From Rhizobium oryzihabitans (GTDB lineage: Bacteria; Pseudomonadota; Alphaproteobacteria; Rhizobiales; Rhizobiaceae): a stretch of DNA of 64,000 nucleotides. Position numbers and translations under genes: made by a program. Positions 28,798 through 40,587 of the stretch are shown here, piece after piece (the stretch's first letter is position 1; the number at the start of each line of letters is the position of its first letter). The stretch lies in assembly GCF_010669145.1 (NCBI RefSeq), contig NZ_CP048632.1, positions 3,058,501-3,122,500 of the forward strand, written 5' to 3'. The notes beneath the pieces were generated by a model. The model had not been told where the DNA came from and ran no database searches. It saw nothing but the letters and a program-made list of their open reading frames with translations.

Positions 28798-30125
28798 GCT
28801 TTTTTGGTTCTTCCCATTTCGGCCTGCCTCGTCTGAAGCCGCTTTCCTCCAAGCGCAGCCATATCGTCTCGGTGCTCGACATCGGCTCGACCAAGGTCGT
28901 GTGCATGATCGGACGGCTGACGCCGCGCCAAGAAAGCGAAATCCTGCCCGGCCGCACCCACAAGGTCGAAATCATCGGTATTGGCCACCAGCGTTCACGC
29001 GGCGTGAAATCCGGTGTGATCGCCGATCTGGACGCGCTGGAAGGCGTTATCCGTCTTTCGGTCGATGCGGCCGAGCGCATGGCGGGGCTTACCGTCGACA
29101 GCCTGATTGTCAATGTTTCGGCAGGAAGACTGGCGAGCGATATCTATACCGCGAGCATCGATCTCGGCGGCCAGGAAGTGGAAGCAAGCGATCTGCGCAA
29201 GGTTCTGGTGGCGGCAAGCCAGCAGTCCATGCGTCAGGATCGGGCGATCCTGCATTCGCTGCCGACAGGCTATTCGCTGGATGGCGAACGCGGTATCCGC
29301 GATCCGCTGTCGATGTATGGCGACCTTCTCGGCGTCGACATGCATGTCGTGACGGTCGAGCGCACGGCGCTGAAGAACCTCGAACTTTGCGTCAACCGCG
29401 CGCATCTTTCGGTCGAAGGCATGGTGGCGACGCCCTATGCCAGCGGCCTTGCGGCGCTGGTGGATGACGAGGTCGAACTTGGCTGTGCGGCCATCGACAT
29501 GGGCGGCGGCACCACGACGATTTCGGTTTTCGCCGAAGGCCGTCTCATTCACACCGACGCGATCGGCCTTGGCGGCCATCACGTTACGACAGATCTTGCA
29601 CGTGGCCTCTCGACACGAATCGAAGATGCGGAGAGACTGAAGGTGGTGCATGGTTCGGCTTTGCTGAATGGCGCGGATGAGCGCGACATGATTTCGATCC
29701 CGCCGATTGGCGAAGATGATCGCGATCAACCATCGCAAGTTTCAAGAGCACTTGTAACCCGCATCGTGCGGGCGCGTATCGAAGAGACGCTGGAATTGAT
29801 CCGTGATCGTATCCAGAAGTCCGGCTTCAGCCCCATCGTCGGCAAGCGTGTTGTCCTGACCGGCGGCGCAAGCCAGCTGACGGGTCTGCCGGAAACGGCA
29901 CGGCGCATTCTTGCCCGCAACGTTCGTATCGGCCGCCCCATGGGGGTTGCGGGTCTTCCGGTTGCGGCGAAGGGACCGGCATTTTCAACCGCCTGCGGAC
30001 TGATGATCTATCCGCAGGTGGCGGATATCGAAATTCATGCGGCGCAAGGCGGAATGTTCTCGCCGTTTGGTACGGGTAGCGGCCGGATAGCCCGGGTAGG
30101 GCAATGGCTGAAAGAGAGTTTTTGA
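28794..30125 (+). CDS. ftsA: Cell division protein FtsA
   Basis: 443 residues of the actin family. SVLDIGSTKVVCMIGR at 24-39 is the phosphate-1 loop, AAIDMGGGTTTISVF is phosphate-2, and VVLTGGASQLTGLPE is the adenosine motif. The C-terminal end has RIARVGQWLKESF, an amphipathic membrane-targeting helix. It tethers FtsZ to the membrane. ATGA overlap with ftsQ; a 92-bp gap with a separate promoter possibility precedes ftsZ. Confidence 0.93.
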   Translation: MSFFGSSHFGLPRLKPLSSKRSHIVSVLDIGSTKVVCMIGRLTPRQESEILPGRTHKVEIIGIGHQRSRGVKSGVIADLDALEGVIRLSVDAAERMAGLTVDSLIVNVSAGRLASDIYTASIDLGGQEVEASDLRKVLVAASQQSMRQDRAILHSLPTGYSLDGERGIRDPLSMYGDLLGVDMHVVTVERTALKNLELCVNRAHLSVEGMVATPYASGLAALVDDEVELGCAAIDMGGGTTTISVFAEGRLIHTDAIGLGGHHVTTDLARGLSTRIEDAERLKVVHGSALLNGADERDMISIPPIGEDDRDQPSQVSRALVTRIVRARIEETLELIRDRIQKSGFSPIVGKRVVLTGGASQLTGLPETARRILARNVRIGRPMGVAGLPVAAKGPAFSTACGLMIYPQVADIEIHAAQGGMFSPFGTGSGRIARVGQWLKESF

Positions 30126-30217
30126 GTGGCCTTGTGGCGTAAGCCGGAGGTTTCAGAGTTGAGTTTTCAAGAATCGGCCAGCGGGGCGATGCGGCCAGAG
30201 AAAGAAGGAATGGTAAA

Positions 30218-31969
30218 ATGACGATACAGCTGCAAAAGCCTGATATCACCGAGTTGAAGCCACGCATCACCGTTTTCGGTGTCGGCGGTGGTGGTGGTAA
30301 CGCTGTCAACAACATGATCACGGCCGGCCTCCAGGGCGTCGACTTCGTCGTCGCCAACACGGATGCGCAGGCACTGACCATGACGAAGGCAGACCGGGTC
30401 ATCCAGCTCGGCGTCAACGTCACCGAGGGTCTCGGTGCCGGTTCCCAGCCGGAAGTCGGACGCGCCGCCGCTGAAGAATGCATCGATGAGATCATCGATC
30501 ACCTGAACGGCACCCACATGTGCTTCGTCACCGCCGGCATGGGCGGCGGCACCGGCACGGGTGCAGCACCCGTTGTCGCACAGGCGGCCCGCAACAAGGG
30601 CATCCTGACGGTCGGCGTCGTCACCAAGCCTTTCCACTTCGAAGGCGGCCGCCGCATGCGTCTTGCCGAACAGGGCATCGAGGAACTGCAGAAATCCGTC
30701 GATACGCTGATCGTCATTCCGAACCAGAACCTCTTCCGCATTGCCAATGACAAGACGACCTTTGCCGACGCCTTCGCCATGGCTGACCAGGTTCTCTATT
30801 CCGGCGTTGCCTGCATTACCGATCTGATGGTGAAGGAAGGTCTCATCAACCTCGACTTCGCCGACGTTCGCTCGGTCATGCGTGAAATGGGCCGTGCAAT
30901 GATGGGTACCGGCGAAGCTTCCGGTCCGGGCCGTGCGATGCAGGCTGCGGAAGCGGCCATCGCCAACCCGCTGCTCGACGAAACCTCGATGAAGGGCGCA
31001 CAGGGCCTGCTGATCTCCATCACCGGTGGTCGCGACCTTACCCTGTTCGAAGTCGACGAGGCTGCAACCCGTATCCGCGAAGAAGTCGATCCGGATGCGA
31101 ACATCATCCTCGGCGCAACCTTCGACGAGGCTCTGGAAGGTCTCATCCGCGTCTCCGTCGTTGCCACCGGCATCGACCGCGTTGCGGGTATCGGCGAACA
31201 GAACGTTGCCGAAATGCGCGCTGCTGCCGCCAAGCCGCTTATCCGTCCTTCCGCGGCCGTTGCTTCGGCTCCGGCCGCAGTTCAGCCTGCCCAGACAGCA
31301 TCGCAGGCACCCAAGACCGTAGACCAGATCGCCCAGACCATCCGTTCGGCGGAAGCCGAAATGGAACGTGAACTCGGTTTCGCGGCACACCAGCAGCCGG
31401 CTCAGGATTTCCGTCCGCAGAGCAAGCTGTTCGCATCGTCCCCGGCTGAAGCACCGGTTCTCCGTCCGGCCCAGCCGGTTCAGCAGGCCGCTCCGGCTCC
31501 GGTTGCCCAGGCACCGGTCTACCATGCCCCGGAACAGGTTGCCGCTCCGGCTCCGCGCCTGCAACAGCCGCAGGCTCCTGTCTACCAGGAACCCGCCCCG
31601 GTTGCCCGCCAGCCCGAGCCGGTGCGCATGCCGAAGGTCGAAGACTTCCCACCGGTCGTCAAGGCCGAGCTGGACCACCGCACCCACGCCGCTCCTGCCG
31701 CCCAGGAAGAGCGTGGCCCGATGGGTCTTCTGAAGCGCATCACCAACTCGCTTGGCCGCCGCGAAGAGGAAGAAGTTCCCTCCGACATGATGGATGCGCC
31801 GAGCATGGCACCGCAGCAGCGCCGCGCCCCGCTTTCGCCGGAAGCCAGCCTCTACGCACCGCGTCGTGGCCAGCTTGACGATCACGGTCGCGCGACGCCT
31901 TCTTCGGCCAGCCACCACGACGACGACCAGCTGGAAATCCCGGCCTTCCTGCGCCGCCAGTCCAACTGA
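30218..31969 (+). CDS. ftsZ: Cell division protein FtsZ
   Basis: 583 residues, well above the 383 of Escherichia FtsZ. The GTPase domain has [14 protein letters not shown] at 20-33 and the tubulin signature GGGTGTG at 109-115; the T7 region NLDFADVR is intact. From about 320 to 570 lies a Pro/Gln/Ala-rich linker of about 250 residues, typical of Rhizobiaceae. The last residues, [12 protein letters not shown], are the conserved tail that binds FtsA. ATG follows GAAAGAAGGAATGGTAA. The tubulin-like ring former of the divisome. Confidence 0.96.
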   Translation: MTIQLQKPDITELKPRITVFGVGGGGGNAVNNMITAGLQGVDFVVANTDAQALTMTKADRVIQLGVNVTEGLGAGSQPEVGRAAAEECIDEIIDHLNGTHMCFVTAGMGGGTGTGAAPVVAQAARNKGILTVGVVTKPFHFEGGRRMRLAEQGIEELQKSVDTLIVIPNQNLFRIANDKTTFADAFAMADQVLYSGVACITDLMVKEGLINLDFADVRSVMREMGRAMMGTGEASGPGRAMQAAEAAIANPLLDETSMKGAQGLLISITGGRDLTLFEVDEAATRIREEVDPDANIILGATFDEALEGLIRVSVVATGIDRVAGIGEQNVAEMRAAAAKPLIRPSAAVASAPAAVQPAQTASQAPKTVDQIAQTIRSAEAEMERELGFAAHQQPAQDFRPQSKLFASSPAEAPVLRPAQPVQQAAPAPVAQAPVYHAPEQVAAPAPRLQQPQAPVYQEPAPVARQPEPVRMPKVEDFPPVVKAELDHRTHAAPAAQEERGPMGLLKRITNSLGRREEEEVPSDMMDAPSMAPQQRRAPLSPEASLYAPRRGQLDDHGRATPSSASHHDDDQLEIPAFLRRQSN

Positions 31970-31991
31970 GAGCGATTCCATACGCCTCTTG

Positions 31992-32025
31992 AAACGCCCG
32001 GATCACACGATCCGGGCGTTTTGTT
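31992..32025 (+). terminator. Rho-independent terminator after ftsZ
   Basis: A 13-bp perfect stem, AAACGCCCGGATC with its complement, around the 4-base loop ACAC, followed by T residues (TTTTGTTTATTT). Closes the ddl-ftsQAZ operon, so lpxC is read from its own promoter. Confidence 0.92.
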
Positions 32026-32161
32026 TATTTTGCGTTATTAACAGTAAATTAATTCACGTTTTCAATGATTTACGCGTGTAACAATCCGAAACGAACAGTG
32101 ATTTGTCGTGGCACGTACATGTGCGTATGTATGAGGCTGGGTAGAGGAAAACATTGACTTT

Positions 32162-32212
32162 GCCGGTCCTTAAAAACCGGCTTGAAAAACTTGAACGGCG
32201 CTTCATGAAGCG
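32162..32212 (+). promoter_or_regulatory. lpxC leader with two inverted repeats
   Basis: GCCGGT (32162-32167) pairs with ACCGGC (32176-32181) around an 8-base AT-rich loop, and CGCTTCATGAAGCG at 32199-32212 is a 14-base perfect palindrome. A TTGACT at 32155 is a possible -35. The paired repeats could be an operator or an RNA structure controlling lpxC. Regulatory function is inferred only from position. Confidence 0.4.
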
Positions 32213-32241
32213 GCGCGGTTTGCAAAACAAGGCACATACGC

Positions 32242-33198
32242 ATGACTATCGGACTGCTCGGATTTCAAACGACTATCGCAAATGCTGTTCAGCTCAAGGG
32301 CATTGGCGTGCATTCCGGCAATCCGGTTTCGATGACGTTCCAGCCTGCAGAAGCCGGAACGGGCATCGTGTTCCATCGCCTTCACGAGAATGGCAGTGTA
32401 ACCGAGTTGAAGGCGGTGTCTGCCAATGTCGGCAATACCGACCTGTGCACCGTGCTCGGCCGTTCGCTATCCCAGTCAGTGGCAACGATCGAGCACGTCA
32501 TGGCCGCCATCTACGCCATGGGCCTCGATAACCTCGTCGTTGAAGTTGACGGTCCGGAAGCGCCGATCATGGATGGCAGCTCCGCACCTTTCATCGAGGC
32601 GATCGAATCGGCCGGCATCAAGAATCTCGGTGCAAAGCGCCGCTATATTCGCGTCATCAAGCCGGTCCGCATTGATTCGGGTGCATCCTGGGCAGAGTTC
32701 CGTCCCTATGACGGCACGCGGTTCGAAGTCGATATCGATTTCGACACGCCGCTGATCGGCAAGCAGTCCTGGAAGGGCGACCTGACGGCGGATACGTTCA
32801 AGAACGAGCTTTCGCGCGCCCGTACCTTCGGTTTCATGCGTGACGTGGAACGCCTGTGGGCCGCCGGTTATGCACTCGGCTCCTCGCTTGAAAATTCGGT
32901 TGTCATCTCCGACGACAACAGCGTCATCAACATGGAAGGCCTGCGTTACGCCAAGGATGAATTCGTCCGCCACAAGACGCTGGACGCCGTGGGCGACCTG
33001 GCGCTTGCCGGCGCACAGTTCATCGGCTCCTACCGCTCCTATCGCGGCGGCCACAAGGTCAATGCGAACGCGCTGAAGGCTCTCCTGAGCGACCGCACGG
33101 CCTATGAGATCGTCGAGGCTCCTGCCGCCCGCAATCAGGTACGTGCCCGCGAATTCGTTCCGGTCAACATGCCGGAATTCGCCCCCTGGTCGGCTTGA
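32242..33198 (+). CDS. lpxC: UDP-3-O-acyl-N-acetylglucosamine deacetylase LpxC
   Basis: 318 residues. The zinc ligands are His85 (TIEHVMAA), His244 and Asp248 (HKTLDAVGDL), and the general base region GGHKVN with His271. It is the committed, usually most regulated, step of lipid A synthesis. Own transcription unit between two terminators. ATG 32242 follows an AAGG site. Typical alphaproteobacterial length, slightly longer than the 305 residues of Escherichia. Confidence 0.95.
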   Translation: MTIGLLGFQTTIANAVQLKGIGVHSGNPVSMTFQPAEAGTGIVFHRLHENGSVTELKAVSANVGNTDLCTVLGRSLSQSVATIEHVMAAIYAMGLDNLVVEVDGPEAPIMDGSSAPFIEAIESAGIKNLGAKRRYIRVIKPVRIDSGASWAEFRPYDGTRFEVDIDFDTPLIGKQSWKGDLTADTFKNELSRARTFGFMRDVERLWAAGYALGSSLENSVVISDDNSVINMEGLRYAKDEFVRHKTLDAVGDLALAGAQFIGSYRSYRGGHKVNANALKALLSDRTAYEIVEAPAARNQVRAREFVPVNMPEFAPWSA

Positions 33199-33226
33199 GT
33201 TTGTTTGCAGGCTATTGATTGACAGG

Positions 33227-33256
33227 AAAAGCCGCTCCGCTTCGGGGCGGCTTTTT
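33227..33256 (+). terminator. Rho-independent terminator after lpxC
   Basis: Stem AAAAGCCGCTCCG with CGGGGCGGCTTTT (one T-G wobble), 3-base loop, ending in a T run. Lies 29 bases after the lpxC stop. Confidence 0.9.
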
Positions 33257-33433
33257 CGTAATGCGGGCGAGATGTTTCCTAATATCGCCTGATATTCATG
33301 CGATTGCGCGGGCGGATGCCATAAAAATGCGTTAATGCGTCATCATTGCGTTGCCCTGCGGATGCTTTTATGGCTAGAAACGCCAGTGCAAAGCCGATGC
33401 TTATGTATTTGCGCGGGAAGTGGGAACTGTCGA

Positions 33434-34300
33434 ATGAAGCATGTAGGGTCTGGTGCAATGAAGGGTACGATGCGGAGGATCGCCGTTTCGTTGATGTTGG
33501 TCGGTGCGAGTGTCGCCGTCACGGCCTGCCAGTCCGATCCGGATATCGACATTACCAAGCTCGGCGTTGAGACCGATCCGCCTGACGTTCTGTACAAGCA
33601 GGGGCTTGCCAACATGAACGCCGGCAACATGACCGAAGCCTCACGCAAGTTCGAGGCGATCGACAAGCAATATCCCTTTACCGAATGGGGCCAGAAGGCT
33701 CTGGTGATGCAGACCTTCATCGCCACGCGCACCAACAAGAACGACGTGGCCATCGCATCGGGCAGCCGCTTCCTGCGCCAATATCCGCGCTCCAAGGATG
33801 CTGCCTACGTTCAGTACATGATCGGTCTTGCCTATTCGAAGCAGATTTCCGACGTAACGCAGGACCAGCGCGCCGCGCAGCGTACGGTCGAGGCGATGAA
33901 CAAGGTGGTCAACGACTATCCCGATTCGGAATATGTCGCCGACGCGCAGGCCAAGATCCGTTTCGCGCGCGACCAGCTCGCCGGCCGCGAAATGCAGGTC
34001 GGTCGTTATTATCTTGAGCGCAAGGAATATCTCGCCGCCGTCTCGCGTTTCCGCATCGTCGTCGAGCAGTACCAGAACACCAACCAGATCGAAGAAGCGC
34101 TGGCGCGTCTGACGGAAGCCTATTACGCAATGGGTCTTTCCGACGAGGCGCAGACTGCTGCCGCCGTTCTCGGTAACAACTATCCCGACAGCCAATGGTA
34201 TGCGGATTCCTACAAGCTGCTGAAGGGCGGCGGGCTGGAGCCGCGTGAAAACAAGGGGTCCTGGATTTCGCGTGCCGGCAAGAAGCTTATCGGCGCCTGA
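33434..34300 (+). CDS. bamD: Outer membrane assembly lipoprotein BamD
   Basis: 288 residues from ATG 33434. Later ATGs at 33458 and 33470 are also plausible; 33434 has GGGAAGTGGGAA upstream. A signal peptide ends in the lipobox VTAC, the cysteine being residue 32 from this start. Five TPR-like helical repeats follow (KQGLANMNAGNMTEASRKFE, KALVMQTFIATRTNKNDV, YVQYMIGLAYSKQISD, and others). BamD helps fold outer-membrane barrels as part of the BAM complex. 15 bp separate it from recN, so the two are cotranscribed. Confidence 0.9.
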   Translation: MKHVGSGAMKGTMRRIAVSLMLVGASVAVTACQSDPDIDITKLGVETDPPDVLYKQGLANMNAGNMTEASRKFEAIDKQYPFTEWGQKALVMQTFIATRTNKNDVAIASGSRFLRQYPRSKDAAYVQYMIGLAYSKQISDVTQDQRAAQRTVEAMNKVVNDYPDSEYVADAQAKIRFARDQLAGREMQVGRYYLERKEYLAAVSRFRIVVEQYQNTNQIEEALARLTEAYYAMGLSDEAQTAAAVLGNNYPDSQWYADSYKLLKGGGLEPRENKGSWISRAGKKLIGA

Positions 34301-34315
34301 GACAGGGCATAGGCC

Positions 34316-35989
34316 ATGCTGGTCCAGCTCTCGATACGCGATATCGTTCTGATTGAAAGGCTCGACCTCGGCTTTGAGGCGGGCCTTTCCGTGTTGACGG
34401 GTGAGACGGGCGCGGGCAAATCCATTCTGCTCGACAGCCTGTCGCTGGCTCTCGGCGGACGTGGTGATGGCGGCCTGGTGCGTCACGGGGAGGAGAAGGG
34501 GCAGGTTACCGCCACTTTCGAAGTCCCGAACAGTCATCCCACACGGCTTCTCCTGCGTGAAAACGGTCTCGATGATGATGGCGACCTGATCTTCCGCCGC
34601 GTGCAATCCGCCGACGGGCGGACCAAGGCCTATATCAACGATCAGGCCATCAGCGTGCAGATGATGCGCCAGCTCGGGCAATTGCTGGTCGAAATTCACG
34701 GCCAGCATGATGATCGCGCCCTTGTCGATACCGATGCCCACCGCACGCTGCTGGATGCCTTTGCCGGGCTCAGCGACGATGCCCGTGCCGTGCAGGGTTT
34801 CTACCGGACATGGAAGGACGCCGAGCGGGCGTTGAAGACCCACCGCGCCAAGGTGGAGGCTGCTGCCCGCGAGGCTGATTATCTGCGTTCCTCCGTCGAA
34901 GAGCTTGAAGTGCTTTCGCCACGTGACGGCGAGGAGGACGAGCTTGCCGACCGCCGGGCGATCATGCAGAAATCCGAACGTATTGCTGGCGATATCGCCG
35001 AAGCAAGCGAGTTCCTGAACGGCAACGCTTCGCCTGTGCCGATGATTGCTTCGATGATGCGGCGTCTGGAGCGCAAGAGCCACGAGGCACCGGGATTGCT
35101 GGAAGACACCGTGCAATTGCTGGATGCCGCGCTCGACAGTCTTTCCAACGCGCAGATGGAAGTGGAGGCGGCGCTGCGCCGCACCGAGTTCGATCCGCGT
35201 GAGCTGGAACGGGTGGAGGAGCGGCTGTTTGCGCTGCGCGCCGCCGGACGCAAATATAATGTCCCGGTGCCTGATCTGCCGGCGCTTGCGGAAAAAATGG
35301 TCGCGGATCTTGCAGATCTCGATGCGGGCGAGGAAAAGCTCGGCAAACTCGAAGCCAATCTCGGCGTCGTGAAAGCCGATTTTGACCGTGAGGCGAAGTC
35401 GCTTTCCGAAAAGCGACGCCATGCGGCAAATGCACTTTCCGAGGCTGTCATGGCCGAGCTTCCGGCACTTAAGCTGGAGCGGGCACGCTTCACCGTCGAA
35501 GTCAGCTCCGATCCGGAGCAGGCGACGGCTGATGGTATCGACATTGTCGAATTCCACGTCCAGACCAATCCGGGAACGCGTCCCGGCCCGATTATGAAGG
35601 TTGCCTCGGGCGGCGAACTGTCCCGTTTCCTCTTGGCGCTGAAAGTGGCGCTGGCGGATCGCGGTTCCGCACCGACGCTGGTTTTCGACGAAATCGACAC
35701 GGGCGTCGGCGGGGCTGTGGCGGATGCCATCGGCCAGCGGCTGCGCCGTCTGTCGAAAACCGTGCAGGTTCTGTCAGTCACCCACGCGCCGCAGGTGGCC
35801 GCGCGGGCGGCGACGCATCTTCTCATTTCCAAGGGTCCTTCTGGCGACGGAAGCGAGCGTATCGCCACACGCGTGGCGACGATGGAGCCAAACCACCGCA
35901 CGGAAGAAATCGCCCGCATGCTTGCCGGCGCTTCGGTGACCGATGAGGCGAGGGCTGCGGCCGCCCGCCTGCTTGCCGCCAAGGACTAA
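34316..35989 (+). CDS. recN: DNA repair ATPase RecN
   Basis: 557 residues. SMC-like: Walker A GETGAGKS at 29-36, a long coiled-coil middle, and the C-terminal signature SGGELSRFLLALKVAL followed by Walker B LVFDEIDTGVGG and a switch histidine in SVTHAPQVAA. Needed for double-strand break repair. Cotranscribed with bamD, the common alphaproteobacterial pairing. Its stop overlaps the convergent LysE-family gene by 4 bp. Confidence 0.94.
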   Translation: MLVQLSIRDIVLIERLDLGFEAGLSVLTGETGAGKSILLDSLSLALGGRGDGGLVRHGEEKGQVTATFEVPNSHPTRLLLRENGLDDDGDLIFRRVQSADGRTKAYINDQAISVQMMRQLGQLLVEIHGQHDDRALVDTDAHRTLLDAFAGLSDDARAVQGFYRTWKDAERALKTHRAKVEAAAREADYLRSSVEELEVLSPRDGEEDELADRRAIMQKSERIAGDIAEASEFLNGNASPVPMIASMMRRLERKSHEAPGLLEDTVQLLDAALDSLSNAQMEVEAALRRTEFDPRELERVEERLFALRAAGRKYNVPVPDLPALAEKMVADLADLDAGEEKLGKLEANLGVVKADFDREAKSLSEKRRHAANALSEAVMAELPALKLERARFTVEVSSDPEQATADGIDIVEFHVQTNPGTRPGPIMKVASGGELSRFLLALKVALADRGSAPTLVFDEIDTGVGGAVADAIGQRLRRLSKTVQVLSVTHAPQVAARAATHLLISKGPSGDGSERIATRVATMEPNHRTEEIARMLAGASVTDEARAAAARLLAAKD

Positions 35990-36600
35990 CGGCTGACGGC
36001 CACCGCCACGCCGGAGCCGATCATGACACCGCCAGCTGCCCGGTTCACCCTGCGGACGATTCTCGGCTCCCGCAGCAGCTTTCTTGCCCGCACGGCAAGA
36101 ACAACATGACCGCCGATAACAATCGCCTCCACCGCGACGATGACGGACGCCAGCGCCAGAAGGTGATCGACGGTCAGCGAAGCGCCGACGACGTTTGGCA
36201 GCAATGCCACGTAAAAGAGCGGCATCTTTGGATTGCCGAGGTTAAGTGCGGTTCCGGTCGCGAATATCGAGATGAGGCTACGGCCGCCATTCAAGGGCTG
36301 CAGATCGGGAACGACAGGTTCCGCTGTCCAGAGCTTAAAGCCCATCCAGATCAGATAGGCCGCGCCGCCATAGCGTAGCACCGCCATAACCGTCCCCATT
36401 TCGGCGGCGAGGATCGACAGGCCGAAGGCTGCAAGTGTGAGGAAAATCAAGATCCCAGCGACAGTCCCGGCACCATAGGCGAGGCCGGAGGCGGCGCCAT
36501 GGGTGATGGTGCGGGCGACGATCGTCATATTGTCTGGTCCGGGGCTGGCCGCGAACACGAAGAAGGCTGCTGCAAAGGCAATGAGAGTGGTGAGTTCCAT
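35986..36600 (-). CDS. LysE/RhtB family amino-acid exporter
   Basis: 204 residues, six hydrophobic segments. The N-terminal motif AASPGPDNMTIVART carries the LysE-family PGP, and NPKMPLFYVALLP is the other family hallmark near the middle. Likely exports an amino acid or homoserine-type compound; specificity unknown. Convergent with recN, with stop codons overlapping by 4 bp, and divergent from ligA. More typical of the family than the copy at 2201. Confidence 0.85.
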   Translation of the reverse strand: MELTTLIAFAAAFFVFAASPGPDNMTIVARTITHGAASGLAYGAGTVAGILIFLTLAAFGLSILAAEMGTVMAVLRYGGAAYLIWMGFKLWTAEPVVPDLQPLNGGRSLISIFATGTALNLGNPKMPLFYVALLPNVVGASLTVDHLLALASVIVAVEAIVIGGHVVLAVRARKLLREPRIVRRVNRAAGGVMIGSGVAVAVSR

Positions 36601-36699
36601 AGGGGGGCTCTGGCATCCGTTTCATCCGGATGTTCAGAATAGCGGATTCCCGCCTGTTGAAAAGCGAGGATGGTTTTGTGTTTGCCAATAATTCGCTAA

Positions 36700-38907
<2,208 letters not shown>

Positions 38908-38971
38908 GGCACCGTCATCGCCGCGTTGTTCTGCACCGCTACTGGTCTCATCCTGAAACGGGGAACGGGAC

Positions 38972-39865
38972 ATGGATGATCGCATCGTCATCTCTACGCA
39001 ACAGGTTCGAGCGCTGATCGCAGGCCAGTTTCCGCAATGGGCGGCGCTCGATGTCAGGCCGGTAGAACTGAGCGGCTGGGATAATCGCAGCTTCCGCCTC
39101 GGTGCGGATATGCTCGTTCGCCTGCCAAGCGCTGAGCGTTATGTGGCGCAGGTGGAGAAGGAGCACCGGTGGCTGCCGGTACTTGCGTCTTTTCTGCCTC
39201 TTCCGATCCCGGAGCCGTTGGCGCTCGGCAAGCCCGGAGAGGATTATCCGTTCTGCTGGTCCGTCTACGGTTGGCTTGAGGGCGAGCCTCTCGCCCGGCA
39301 TCTCGGGCATATCGATCTTCCAACCATAGCCGTCGATGTGGCGGCGTTTTTGAAAGTCCTGCACGGCATCGATGCCTCCGATGGTCCGCTTGCGGGTGAG
39401 CACAATTTCCACCGCGGCGGGTCGCTTGCAGTCTATGACGGCGAGGCGAGGGCGGCGGCGGTGCGTCTTGACGATGAGATCGATCACGCGCTGGCCATGG
39501 AGATATGGCAGCTTGCCCTTTCCAGCCGCCGGCAGAGGCCGGGTGTGTGGGTGCATGGCGATATTGCCGAGGGCAATCTGCTGGTCAAAGATGGCCGCCT
39601 TTCAGCGGTCATCGATTTCGGCAGCTCCGGCGTTGGCGACCCGTCTTCCGATCTCATTCTCGCATGGAATGTGCTCGATACGGAAAGCCGAGCCGTGTTT
39701 CGCCGGGCGCTGGATCTGGATGATGCCACCTGGCAGCGCGGACGTGGCTGGGCGTTGTGGAAGGCGCTGATCACGCTTGAAGCGCAGCGCGGCCGCAACG
39801 AACAAATGGCCGAATGGTCGCGCCGGACCATTCGGGAGGTGTTTGCGGATCATCTATCTGCCTGA
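38972..39865 (+). CDS. Aminoglycoside phosphotransferase (APH)-like kinase
   Basis: 297 residues. VHGDIAEGNLLV (His195-Asp197, Asn202) is the catalytic loop and VIDFGSSGVGDPSSDL (Asp215) the metal-binding motif of the APH/choline kinase fold. SGWDNRSFRLG is the phosphate-holding loop, in place of a glycine-rich loop. Real substrates in this family include aminoglycosides, homoserine, choline and sugars, so the drug name should not be taken literally. 64 bp after ligA, same strand; 4 bp from the convergent GNAT gene. Confidence 0.82.
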   Translation: MDDRIVISTQQVRALIAGQFPQWAALDVRPVELSGWDNRSFRLGADMLVRLPSAERYVAQVEKEHRWLPVLASFLPLPIPEPLALGKPGEDYPFCWSVYGWLEGEPLARHLGHIDLPTIAVDVAAFLKVLHGIDASDGPLAGEHNFHRGGSLAVYDGEARAAAVRLDDEIDHALAMEIWQLALSSRRQRPGVWVHGDIAEGNLLVKDGRLSAVIDFGSSGVGDPSSDLILAWNVLDTESRAVFRRALDLDDATWQRGRGWALWKALITLEAQRGRNEQMAEWSRRTIREVFADHLSA

Positions 39866-39869
39866 AACA

Positions 39870-40400
39870 TCAACGCAGACGCGCCATCACATAGGCGTCG
39901 ACATATTTGCCGTCGCGATACGCATCGTTGCGCAAGGTGCCTTCACGTTCGAAACCGAATTTCTCATAAAGCCGTATGGCGGCGAGATTGTCGGTGAAGA
40001 CGTTCAGTTCGATGCGGCGGATGTCGTGCCAATTGTCGGCCGCATCGATGAGCGCCGCCAGAAGCCTTGAACCAACACCCTTTCCGGCGAAATCGTCGTG
40101 AACGGACATCGCAAGATCGGCGACATGGTACTGTCGACCCGCTCTGCGGTATAATCCGGCGTTTCCGATGAGTTTCCCATGCCAGTCCGCGACGATGGCA
40201 ATATCGGTGGGAGCTCGGTTCTCTATTGATTTTCTCGTCTTTTCAACCGTCTGAAAAGGTTGCCGAAGGGTACCGTGCCGGACGCCGGGAAGGTTGAGCA
40301 TTTCGGTCAAGGCTTCGACGTCTTCAAGCCGGGTCGCGCGCAGGACAACGTCCTTCAGATCAAATGGCTTGTTTGTAATATCTGCTGGTTTCATGTTCAT
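39870..40400 (-). CDS. GNAT family N-acetyltransferase
   Basis: 176 residues from ATG 40400, which follows AAGGAGACAGGC. A nearby ATG two codons later is also possible. VLRATRLEDVEALTEML at the start and VHDDFAGKGVGSRLLAALIDAA (acetyl-CoA pyrophosphate loop) with IRLYEKFGFEREGTLRNDAY at the end are GNAT motifs, close to the RimJ/spermidine-type acyltransferases. Substrate unknown. Only 4 bp separate its stop from the convergent APH gene. Confidence 0.82.
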   Translation of the reverse strand: MNMKPADITNKPFDLKDVVLRATRLEDVEALTEMLNLPGVRHGTLRQPFQTVEKTRKSIENRAPTDIAIVADWHGKLIGNAGLYRRAGRQYHVADLAMSVHDDFAGKGVGSRLLAALIDAADNWHDIRRIELNVFTDNLAAIRLYEKFGFEREGTLRNDAYRDGKYVDAYVMARLR

Positions 40401-40587
40401 GCCTGTCTCCTTGTGGCGCGTTCGGAGCAGGCGTGACACCCCTGCTCTTATCGGCAGGGGTGGATGTTGATCGCTCAGTGCGCGGACATGCCTCTCCCTG
40501 CCGGTTGACCGGTAATTGTCATGTGGCGGGTGGTTGTCGTCTTGATAGCGATCATGAAGGGGAGAATGCTTTTACGATCTGTCACTG

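Noticed and set aside
30167..31981. 604-codon minus-strand frame over ftsZ
   Set aside because: Complete mirror of ftsZ; ends at its borders and has no ribosome site.
33641..35557. 638-codon minus-strand frame over recN
   Set aside because: Shadow of recN and bamD; no conserved motif.
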